Below are positions 56,924-64,000 of a stretch of 64,000 nt of DNA, piece after piece (the first letter of the stretch is position 1; each line of letters starts with the position of its first letter). Source of the stretch: Desulfobulbaceae bacterium (lineage in GTDB: Bacteria > Desulfobacterota > Desulfobulbia > Desulfobulbales > SURF-16); the NCBI GenBank assembly GCA_020444175.1, contig JAHLLM010000002.1, positions 124,001 to 188,000 on the forward strand. The letters run 5' to 3'. The position numbers and the translations under genes are program-made. The notes below the pieces were generated by a model. It worked only from the letters and a program-made list of their open reading frames with translations, made no database searches and had not been told where the DNA came from.

Positions 56924-58084
56924 TTAATGAGCTAATGCAAATTTACCGTCTTTAACGGTGAGCATTTCAAATGCATCAAGTTTCAGGCCGCTGTGATCCG
57001 TTGGAGAAAATGTGAATACTCCGCCTGTGCCGACAAAAGTCAAGTTCTCAATAGCATTAACCACCATGGCGGTGTCCACTTTGCCTGCGGCTTCAATGCC
57101 TTTCGCCAAGATCATGATAGCGTCATATGCGTGTCCGCCAAAAGTACTCACTGGATCGTTATTGAATTTAGATTGGTAATCCATTGAGTATTTAACCAGT
57201 ACAGCCTTTTGAGGATGGTCTTCCGGCAGGCTGTCAGCCACGAGCAGGCGGCCTGCGGGAAAGAAAACTCCTTCAACTGCCGCACCGCCGAGTTCAACGT
57301 ATTTAATGTTGCCGAAACCATGGCTCAAGAAGAGAGGAACATCCCAGCCGGCCTGGCGCATGTTTTTGGCCAGGATTGTCTGGGCCGGAACGATGGACCA
57401 GTTAACCACTGCCTGTACGTCTTTGTTGGCCATCAATTTCGTTACCAGGCTGCTCAGGTCGGTTGCGCCTGGATCATAAACCTCGTTTTCAAGAACGGTA
57501 ATCCCGAATTGCGGGGCCATTTCGTTGAGGAATTTTTTCCCCATCTTGCCAAAACCAGTGCCGCCGGCAGCCACCGCGATTTTGGAAATTCCTTTTTTAT
57601 TCATCTCGCGAAAGATCATTTCAACGGCAAGACTGTCGTTCTGAGGGGTTTTAAAGACATGTTTGGCAACCGGGTCGACAATTGCCTTGGTTGAAGCACA
57701 GGAGATCAGGATGGTGCCGGATTTGTCGCAAAGGTCTTTGATAGCCATGGTGCAACCGCTGCGGGATGGTCCAAGAATGGCAAAGACTTTTTCTTCCTCA
57801 ATGAGCTGTTTGGCAAAGGAGACCGCTTTTTCCGGGCTGCCCCCGGAATCTTTGAGGATAAGCTTTATCGTGTTTCCAGCGACACCGCCCTGGGCATTTA
57901 TTTCATCGGTAAGCATGCGGAGCGTCCGGGCCTCGGGTACTCCCAGGAAAGCAGCCTTGCCGGTTTCGGCAATGATAGCACCGATTTTGATTTCCTTGGC
58001 CTGGGCAGAAGTCGGCAAAGCAATAAAGGTTGCTACCGCCCATAAAGACAGAAGTGTTACAGCAGACAGAAAAAGTCTTTTCAT
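56924..58084 (-). CDS. livK: Branched-chain amino acid ABC transporter substrate-binding protein
   Basis: A 386-residue periplasmic binding protein. Residues 1-29 are a signal peptide ending in AQA before KEIKIGAI; the motif GPSRSGCTMAIKDLC near 105 lines the ligand cleft. It belongs to the LivJ/LivK (Peripla_BP_6) family. Ligands may be leucine, isoleucine and valine or aromatic amino acids; the neighbouring aryl-acid genes make aromatic ligands plausible. Confidence 0.92.
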   Translation of the reverse strand: MKRLFLSAVTLLSLWAVATFIALPTSAQAKEIKIGAIIAETGKAAFLGVPEARTLRMLTDEINAQGGVAGNTIKLILKDSGGSPEKAVSFAKQLIEEEKVFAILGPSRSGCTMAIKDLCDKSGTILISCASTKAIVDPVAKHVFKTPQNDSLAVEMIFREMNKKGISKIAVAAGGTGFGKMGKKFLNEMAPQFGITVLENEVYDPGATDLSSLVTKLMANKDVQAVVNWSIVPAQTILAKNMRQAGWDVPLFLSHGFGNIKYVELGGAAVEGVFFPAGRLLVADSLPEDHPQKAVLVKYSMDYQSKFNNDPVSTFGGHAYDAIMILAKGIEAAGKVDTAMVVNAIENLTFVGTGGVFTFSPTDHSGLKLDAFEMLTVKDGKFALAH

Positions 58085-58202
58085 CTTGGTCCCCCTCCAT
58101 TAAAAAATGTAAAAGTGTTACGTGTGATGTCTTAAGCGCAGACCTGTTAATGACATAGAGCCTTTTACTCAAAACCCAAAACCATGAAATTAAAACTACC
58201 TC

Positions 58203-58634
58203 TTAAATAGCATACACCTCTTCGCCTGAAAGAAGGCGAACTCCGGCTTTAACCAACGTTTCAATAGCCGCATTGATGTCATCAAACCGGAAAATAATCA
58301 AACCTGTTTCACCGCTTTTCTGTGTAAAAGCATACATGTATTCGATGTTAAGCTCTCCGGCTTTAATTGTCTGCAGGACACTGGCCAGTCCGCCTGGTTT
58401 GTCGGCAACCTCGGCAACAATGACTTCAGTTGTTCCTACGGTAAAACCATTGTCTTTGAGAATCTGCTTGGCGTTTTCGGTATCATTGACAATAAGGCGC
58501 AGAATGCCGAAATCAGCCGTGTCGGCCAGCGACATTGCCCGGATATTAATACCTTTTTCCGCCAGAATACTGGTGATTTCAGCAAGCCTTCCCGATTTAT
58601 TCTCTAAAAAAATAGCAATTTGGTCTACTTTCAT
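58203..58634 (-). CDS. ACT-domain protein, tandem ACT
   Basis: A 143-residue protein of two ACT domains and nothing else: VDQIAIFLENKSGRLAEIT at the start and VADKPGGLASVLQTIKAGEL near residue 75. ACT domains bind amino acids and regulate enzymes or transport. I start at ATG 58634, after GAGG; the frame is open to 58652. It lies between the livK gene and the second ligase gene, as in many bacteria with PaaK-like ligases, so it may sense an amino acid and control this pathway. Confidence 0.88.
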   Translation of the reverse strand: MKVDQIAIFLENKSGRLAEITSILAEKGINIRAMSLADTADFGILRLIVNDTENAKQILKDNGFTVGTTEVIVAEVADKPGGLASVLQTIKAGELNIEYMYAFTQKSGETGLIIFRFDDINAAIETLVKAGVRLLSGEEVYAI

Positions 58635-58805
58635 ACATACCTCGCTTTCCATAAGCTTGATGCATCAGTTTGCGTAAAAAAAATAGGTTCATAGTCTCTA
58701 GATAGTGAGCGCTTTTCGTTTAAAAAGGCGTTAGCTGGCACGTTTTTTTTGCGTCGCATCTAACAGGCTACAGACTAAAAAGCTGAGCAACATGCAAAAT
58801 TAAAT

Positions 58806-60107
58806 CTATAGTTTACGATTGTCAATTACCCGTTGCGCTTTTCCCTCGCTGCGCTGGATTGTTTTTGGCTCAACAAGTTTTATTTTGCAGCTTACCCCAA
58901 GAAGATCTTTTATTTCATGCTGTATTTTCTTCGTCAGGCCTTCAAGGGTTTTGACTTCATCGGAAAAAATACTTTCACTCACCTCCACCTGGACTTCCAA
59001 TGTGTCAAGGGAACCTTCCCTGTTTACAATGATCTGGTAGTGGGGCTCAACCCCCTCAATGCTGATAAGTACATGCTCAATCTGGGATGGGAAGACGTTG
59101 ACCCCGCGAATGATGAGCATGTCGTCAGAGCGGCCAGTCACTTTTTCCATGCGATAAAAGGAACGACCGCAGGAGCATGGAGCAGTGACCAGTCTTGAAA
59201 AGTCTTTTGTCCGGTAGCGAATAACCGGAAAGGCCTCTTTGGTAAGGGTGGTGAAGACAAGTTCTCCTTTTTCTCCGAGTTCCAGAGGTTCAAAGGTTTC
59301 GGGGTGGACAATCTCCGGAAGGAAGTGATCTTCCATGACGTGCAGGCCTTTTTGTTCCTCAATGCATTCCACGGCAACACCGGGGCCGATAATTTCACTG
59401 AGCCCGTATATGTCGATTGCCTTCAGGCCAAGTTTTTTCTCGATTTCCTCGCGCATGTTTTCGCTCCAGGGTTCGGCTCCAAAAACGCCGACCCTGAGGG
59501 CCATCTCCGATGGGTCCGTGCCCATGTCAACCATGGCCTCGGCAAGATTCAAGGCATATGAAGGTGTACAGAGCAGAACAGTGGACCCGAAATCCCGCAT
59601 GATCATGATCTGCCTTTTGGTATTGCCACCGGAAACGGGAACCACCGTGGCTCCGAGATTTTCAGCACCGTAATGAGCACCGAGGCCTCCGGTGAAAAGG
59701 CCGTATCCGTATGCGTTGTGGATGATATCCTTTTGCGAGGCTCCTGCAGCACTCAGGCATCGTGCCATGAGTTCAGCCCATATCTTGATGTCACGTTTTG
59801 TGTATCCGACAACTGTCGGTTGACCGGTTGTGCCGGATGAGGCATGAATTCTGACAACCCTTTCCAGTGGAACGGTGAAAAGACCAAAGGGATAGTTCTT
59901 GCGAAGATCTTCCTTGGTTGTGAAAGGGAGTTTGTTGATGTCGGATAAGGTCTTGATGTCACCCGGGGCGACTTTTACCTCGTCCATCTTGGCCCGGTAA
60001 TACGGCACAGTGGCATAAACCCTTTCAACCTGAGCCTGCAGCCTTTTCAGTTGCAGTGCCTCCAGTGCCTCCCTCGGTAGGGTCTCATACTCTTCGTTAT
60101 AAATCAT
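58806..60107 (-). CDS. paaK: Phenylacetate-CoA ligase, second copy
   Basis: A 433-residue PaaK-family ligase. [14 protein letters not shown] lies near residue 90, [12 protein letters not shown] near 235, and [19 protein letters not shown] near 330. Clearly paralogous with the ligase at 51718 but not a recent copy. I start at ATG 60107, six bases after GGAG; the frame begins four codons earlier at 60119. The neighbour upstream on this strand is iorB, 130 bases away. Confidence 0.92.
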   Translation of the reverse strand: MIYNEEYETLPREALEALQLKRLQAQVERVYATVPYYRAKMDEVKVAPGDIKTLSDINKLPFTTKEDLRKNYPFGLFTVPLERVVRIHASSGTTGQPTVVGYTKRDIKIWAELMARCLSAAGASQKDIIHNAYGYGLFTGGLGAHYGAENLGATVVPVSGGNTKRQIMIMRDFGSTVLLCTPSYALNLAEAMVDMGTDPSEMALRVGVFGAEPWSENMREEIEKKLGLKAIDIYGLSEIIGPGVAVECIEEQKGLHVMEDHFLPEIVHPETFEPLELGEKGELVFTTLTKEAFPVIRYRTKDFSRLVTAPCSCGRSFYRMEKVTGRSDDMLIIRGVNVFPSQIEHVLISIEGVEPHYQIIVNREGSLDTLEVQVEVSESIFSDEVKTLEGLTKKIQHEIKDLLGVSCKIKLVEPKTIQRSEGKAQRVIDNRKL

Positions 60108-60236
60108 AAGCGACTCCATTTGGCGTTGATTTTAATAGCCACGGAATGCACGGCAAACACCCGAAAATCTGCATTCTCAAAGCCGGGTGCCTGGCCCGTT
60201 GCTTGAGGGCCTGCCGTGGGCATCTGAAACAAAAAA

Positions 60237-60815
60237 TTAAGATGTAATCTTTCTGCCCTCTTTAAAGGCAGCAATATTTTCATCTAGCTTTTTGGGGATC
60301 CTTTTTTTGAGAACATCCAGAAAAAGATCTTCCTCAATGGGCAGAAAGGTTGATAGTGCACCGACAAGAGCAATATTGGCTGATCGTATTTCTCCTACGG
60401 ATTTGGCGATTTCAAACCCGTTCATGGGAAAGGTGGCGATGTTGCGGTCCGTCAACTCGCTGAGCAGGTTGTCGGGGTACGTCATCTTGCCGGTTGCCAC
60501 GGCAGGAGGGGCAATTCGGTGGGTATTGACAACAACCTTGCTGTTTTTGTTGAGGAAAGGAAGGTAGCGAACCGCCTCCATCATTTCAAAGGCCACGGCA
60601 AAATCAGCCTGCCCCGGATCAATGAGCGGAGAATAGACCTTTTGGCCATAGCGAAGATGGGCAACAACGGAACCACCGCGTTGGGCCATGCCGTGCACCT
60701 CGCTTTTTTTTGCGTCAAAGCCGCTTTCCAGAAGGGCAAAAGCCGTGATCTCGCTGGCCAGTAGAATTCCCTGTCCGCCAACCCCGCAAAAGAGTATGTT
60801 TCCACTTTCTTTCAT
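60237..60815 (-). CDS. iorB: Indolepyruvate ferredoxin oxidoreductase beta subunit
   Basis: A 192-residue gamma-domain subunit (NILFCGVGGQGILLASEI at the start) of the 2-oxoacid:ferredoxin oxidoreductase family. With IorA it oxidises indolepyruvate, phenylpyruvate or hydroxyphenylpyruvate to the aryl-acetyl-CoA with reduced ferredoxin. The start shares one base with the iorA stop (TGATG), so the two are coupled. Confidence 0.92.
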   Translation of the reverse strand: MKESGNILFCGVGGQGILLASEITAFALLESGFDAKKSEVHGMAQRGGSVVAHLRYGQKVYSPLIDPGQADFAVAFEMMEAVRYLPFLNKNSKVVVNTHRIAPPAVATGKMTYPDNLLSELTDRNIATFPMNGFEIAKSVGEIRSANIALVGALSTFLPIEEDLFLDVLKKRIPKKLDENIAAFKEGRKITS

Positions 60816-62617
60816 CAGTTCCCCTCCACTTCGGCAATGGCATCAAATTTACAGAGTGTTTTGCATTGACAGCAGCCATTGCACATTTCCACACTAATGC
60901 GGCTGTAGCCTTTTTGCTTTTCTTTTTTGCCCATTTTTTTGGCTTCTTCCGGAGTAAGAGGAACCCAGCTGATTGCAGGGCAGCCGATACGGATACATGC
61001 CGTACATCCGGTGCAGTTGTCCACTATCGACGTAAGCGGTTTTTTTACCCTTTTTCTTTCTTCCGGAATGAGCACGCAGGGAGCCCGGGCAATGATCACC
61101 GATGGTTCAGGCCGTTCAATTTCTTCAGTAAGCACTTTTTTGGTGGCCGGGATGTCATGGGGATTGACCGTGCGAATGTTCCGGACGCCCAGGGCCTTGC
61201 ACAGTTCTTCAAGATTAACGGCATTGGCTGGTTCTCCCATTAATGTGCTGCCTGAAGCCGGATTGGGCTGGTGGCCGGTCATTGCCGTAATGCGGTTATC
61301 GAGGATGATCACCGTGGAGGCGCTTTTGTTGTAAACCATATTGGCAAGACCGGTGATGCCGGAATGCATGAAGGTCGAGTCGCCGATGACGCCAACGGTT
61401 TTTCCCCTGCCCTTTTCTCCGAGGGCCTTGTCCATGCCATGGGCCACTCCGATGCTTGCGCCCATGCAGACGCAGGAATCCATGGCCGACAGGGGCGGCA
61501 GGAAGCCGAGGGTATAGCAGCCGATATCTCCTGAAACAAAGACATCATGTTTTGACAGGTTGTAGAAAATGCCGCGATGCGGGCAGCCGGGGCACATATT
61601 GGGAGGACGGGCCGGAATGTCCACCGGGGCAAAAACCTCGCCGGTGTCCACGTTCAGAGCCTTTTTAATGATAAAGGGGTTGAGCTCGCCGATTGCCGGA
61701 ATTTTTTCTTTGCCGATGCAGGAAATTCCTTGTGCCTTGATGTGTGTTTCCAGAAAGGGGTCGAGTTCTTCAACCACGATCAACTCTTCAACCTCATCCG
61801 CGAACGAGCGGATCATGTCAAAGGGTAAAGGCCAGGTGGAGCCTATTTTCAGAACAGATGCCTGGGGAAAAGCCTCCTTGACATAGAGATAGGAGATGCC
61901 GCCTGTAACAAAACCCTGTTTTTTGTCACCCCATTCGATGCGGTTCTGTTCAAATGATTCGACAAAAACTTCAAGTTTTTCCTGGCGTTCCGCTATTACC
62001 TTTCTTCTGGCGCGGGCATTTGCCGGCAGCATGACAAACTTGGCCGGCATTTTTTCTATTTCAACCGGCACCGGCCCGAGTTTACGCTCGGAAGTGGCTA
62101 CCATGCCCTTGACATGGGCCACCCTGGTGGTCGTGCGAAGGATAACCGGGGTGTCAAATTTTTCGCTCAGCTCATAAGCCTGTTTGAGCATGACAAGCGC
62201 CTCGGCAGGGTCCGAAGGCTCAAGCATGGGCACTTTGGCAGCATAGGCATAATTGCGGTTGTCCTGCTCATTCTGGGAGCTATGCATTTCGGGATCGTCG
62301 GCATTGATGATGACGATCCCTCCGCGTACACCTGTGTACGAGGCGGTAAAAAGCGGATCGGCCGCGACATTAAGGCCGACATGTTTCATGGTGACAAGCA
62401 CCCTGGCCCCGGCAAACGAGGCCCCCAGACCAACTTCCAGGCCTACTTTTTCATTGGGAGCCCATTCTGTGTAGACATCATTATATTTGGAAAGATTTTC
62501 AAGGATCTCTGTTGATGGGGTTCCAGGGTAGCCGGAAGCCACGGTAACACCGGCTTCCCAGGCGGCACGGGCAATTGCTTCGTTCCCTGACAACCATTTG
62601 GTATTTTCTGTAGTCAC
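60815..62617 (-). CDS. iorA: Indolepyruvate ferredoxin oxidoreductase alpha subunit
   Basis: A 600-residue subunit. The N-terminal pyrimidine-binding domain opens with LSGNEAIARAAWEAG; the thiamine-diphosphate site is at GDIGCYTLG near 370 and continues into GDSTFMHSG; two C-terminal [4Fe-4S] motifs, CTGCTACIRIGC and CNGCCQCKTLC, lie near 545 and 580. I start at GTG 62617, six bases after AAGGAG; the frame is open to a TTG at 62641. It makes aryl-acetyl-CoA from the 2-oxoacid of an aromatic amino acid. Confidence 0.93.
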   Translation of the reverse strand: MTTENTKWLSGNEAIARAAWEAGVTVASGYPGTPSTEILENLSKYNDVYTEWAPNEKVGLEVGLGASFAGARVLVTMKHVGLNVAADPLFTASYTGVRGGIVIINADDPEMHSSQNEQDNRNYAYAAKVPMLEPSDPAEALVMLKQAYELSEKFDTPVILRTTTRVAHVKGMVATSERKLGPVPVEIEKMPAKFVMLPANARARRKVIAERQEKLEVFVESFEQNRIEWGDKKQGFVTGGISYLYVKEAFPQASVLKIGSTWPLPFDMIRSFADEVEELIVVEELDPFLETHIKAQGISCIGKEKIPAIGELNPFIIKKALNVDTGEVFAPVDIPARPPNMCPGCPHRGIFYNLSKHDVFVSGDIGCYTLGFLPPLSAMDSCVCMGASIGVAHGMDKALGEKGRGKTVGVIGDSTFMHSGITGLANMVYNKSASTVIILDNRITAMTGHQPNPASGSTLMGEPANAVNLEELCKALGVRNIRTVNPHDIPATKKVLTEEIERPEPSVIIARAPCVLIPEERKRVKKPLTSIVDNCTGCTACIRIGCPAISWVPLTPEEAKKMGKKEKQKGYSRISVEMCNGCCQCKTLCKFDAIAEVEGN

Positions 62618-62921
62618 ATGTATCTCCTTAGCACTCAGCAAGGCTCTGCAAATTTTTCCGGCAAAGCCTTCTCTTAAAGAAAGGCAGCGGGGGGATTCTG
62701 GAAAACTTTAGCATGGCTTCTTACCACGTATTTCTACTAAGTTCAAGTAAAGGGAGCAGGCGCAAAGAGTAAAAATACCTACCGCAGAGCACCTGTCTCA
62801 TGTATAAAAGGTCATGGAGACTGGCTAAAAAGTGATAATTGTTGTTAAAGGCAAGCGTGAAATTTTCTGAAATTTTTGTAACTATTCAGCTGCACCCCTG
62901 GAAGTCTGTGCTTATCTCTTT

Positions 62922-63147
62922 ATGATTACCAACGAATTTCAGCCAATGATATATTATTGGCTCATTAACAGGTTGATTTATAGACATAAAATACAAATGG
63001 TGTCATTTCGACCAACGGGAGAAATCTTTATTGCGGTGGAGTCAGATTTCTCACATTCGTTCGAAATGACGACATTGGTCGTATTGTAGACAAGTCGTTA
63101 GATTACATGCAACTTGGCAACTATGGCTGAAAATGAGTGGTAATCAC
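62922..63147. repeat. 226-bp inverted-repeat element, family 2 copy B
   Basis: The left end from 62922 and right end to 63147 are inverted repeats of about 24 bases, 19 matching, of the same family as the 50769 element (TGATTACCA, then TTTCAGCCA). The centre differs: it carries GTCATTTCGACC and, opposed, TTCGAAATGAC, a stem about 60 bases across. No target duplication is obvious. It lies in the 724-base gap between iorA and thiF; 62642-62921 shows nothing else I can name. Confidence 0.65.
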
Positions 63148-63179
63148 AATTTTATATTAATAAAGAAATTTGCCTCTAT

Positions 63180-63318
63180 ACAATTTTCTGTAGCCTACCT
63201 CTAGACTCCCGCCTCCGCGGGAGTGACGGCGGGCTTGATTATGTCATTCCCGCGGAGGCGGGAATCCAGTATTGGAAACTTGGCGACAGGAAAGTGGCAA
63301 TTTTTAACTGAGAATTGT
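63180..63318. repeat. 139-bp inverted-repeat element, copy 3 (inverted)
   Basis: Same family and length as the 4445 copy, in the opposite orientation. Left end ACAATTTTCTG (63180-63190), one base off consensus; right end ACTGAGAATTGT (63307-63318). It lies 32 bases after family 2 copy B and 23 bases before the thiF ATG. Confidence 0.85.
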
Positions 63319-63341
63319 TTATAAGCATATAAAGAAAAAAC

Positions 63342-63974
63342 ATGATTGAAAAAAAGACTATCGATGCAGTGCTGGCCCAGCGTCATGGGGCGGAAATTCA
63401 AGCTATTATTCAAAAAAGTACAGTCGGCGTCATGGGACTTGGCGGGCTCGGTTCAGCCGTTGCCGTGGCTTTGACCAGAATAGGTATTGGCAAGTTGCTG
63501 CTTGCCGATTATGATGTGGTGGAATTAAGCAACTTGAACCGGCAATATTACTTTCTTGATCAGGTCGGCTTACCCAAAACAACAGCCCTGCTTGACACCC
63601 TTCGCCGCATTAACCCTTATGTCAGCTTCGAGACTATTAACGAACGTTTGACGGAAGAGGCGATTCCCGGATATTTTAATGATGTGGATGTGTTGGTTGA
63701 ATGTTTCGATGATCCCGTCATGAAACCCGCTGCCCTGCGGGCCGCTGTGACAAGCCTGAAAAATGTCGGTTTTGTCGGGGCTTCCGGCATGGCCGGATTT
63801 GGAGAGAACAACAGGATAAGGACCAAACAGCTTTATCCCCATGTTTATCTTGCCGGCGATAATGAGTCGGAGGTCGGGCTTAACCAGGGGCTTATGGCGC
63901 CGCGGGTTGGCATATGCGCTCACCACCAGGCAAATCAGGTGCTGCGCATCCTTTTGGGAGTGGATGGGGAGTAA
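63342..63974 (+). CDS. thiF: ThiF-family sulfur-carrier adenylyltransferase
   Basis: A 210-residue E1-like enzyme. The nucleotide motif GLGGLGSAVAVALTRIG lies at residues 32-48, and the Asp and Arg of DYDVVELSNLNRQYY near 55 are the usual ATP contacts. Length without a C-terminal zinc or rhodanese domain fits the shorter ThiF family, which activates the ThiS C-terminus by adenylation for thiazole synthesis. The CxxC metal motifs of the longer MoeB/ThiF class are not present. No Shine-Dalgarno is seen and the upstream side is repeat sequence. Confidence 0.88.
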   Translation: MIEKKTIDAVLAQRHGAEIQAIIQKSTVGVMGLGGLGSAVAVALTRIGIGKLLLADYDVVELSNLNRQYYFLDQVGLPKTTALLDTLRRINPYVSFETINERLTEEAIPGYFNDVDVLVECFDDPVMKPAALRAAVTSLKNVGFVGASGMAGFGENNRIRTKQLYPHVYLAGDNESEVGLNQGLMAPRVGICAHHQANQVLRILLGVDGE

Positions 63975-64000
63975 GTGACGCCCGTAGGTCGGAAAACCTT

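Overview
The window reads as part of the chromosome of a dissimilatory sulfate- or sulfur-metabolising bacterium, most likely a Desulfobacterota lineage close to Desulfobulbaceae. The evidence is a complete aprBA plus qmoABC set next to Liv-type transport, indolepyruvate oxidoreductase and phenylacetate-CoA ligase genes. The taxonomic placement is inference from gene content; no rRNA gene is present to test it. About 62 protein genes and 5 tRNA genes are supported.

Region 1 (1-8.4 kb) is mixed metabolism. On the minus strand lie fructokinase, a sucrose-phosphate synthase fused to a HAD phosphatase domain, and two DUF1538 membrane proteins (the second runs off the window edge), read from a good sigma70-type promoter at 4339-4367. 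A PHP-domain phosphoesterase (minus) is divergent from an archaeal-type phosphoglycerate mutase and a NadM-like nucleotidyltransferase (plus). A YkgJ-family cysteine-cluster protein (minus) closes the region.

Region 2 (8.5-16.3 kb) is the core of sulfate respiration: aprB, aprA, qmoA, qmoB, qmoC. APS reductase (AprBA) takes electrons that the membrane complex QmoABC draws from the menaquinone pool. A strong promoter with a palindrome at the start point precedes aprB, and intrinsic-terminator-like hairpins lie after aprA and between qmoB and qmoC. No sat gene is adjacent.

Region 3 (16.4-50.4 kb) is one continuous plus-strand block of transcription and translation genes: tRNA-Thr/Tyr/Gly/Thr, tuf, rpmG, tRNA-Trp, secE, nusG, rplKAJL, rpoBC, rpsL, rpsG, fusA, second tuf, then the S10, spc and alpha operons through rplQ, ending in a perfect 26-bp hairpin terminator. 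Gene order follows the classical bacterial order. The two tuf genes are almost identical. Many ribosomal genes start with TTG or GTG.

Region 4 (50.4-64 kb) holds a SecE2-like dodecin and a cold-shock protein (plus). A minus-strand cluster follows: phenylacetate-CoA ligase, LivFGMH and the periplasmic binding protein, an ACT-domain protein, a second phenylacetate-CoA ligase, and indolepyruvate oxidoreductase IorBA. This looks like uptake of branched-chain or aromatic amino acids and oxidation of aryl 2-oxoacids to aryl-acetyl-CoA. A ThiF-type adenylyltransferase (plus) ends the window.

The least expected material is non-coding. A 139-bp inverted-repeat element occurs three times, and one copy carries a compensatory change in both hairpin arms. 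A second family with about 24-bp terminal inverted repeats occurs twice with different cores, one copy flanked by a 9-bp direct repeat. A 132-bp inverted-repeat element sits just before the tRNA cluster. I saw no phage, CRISPR, transposase or new defence system.
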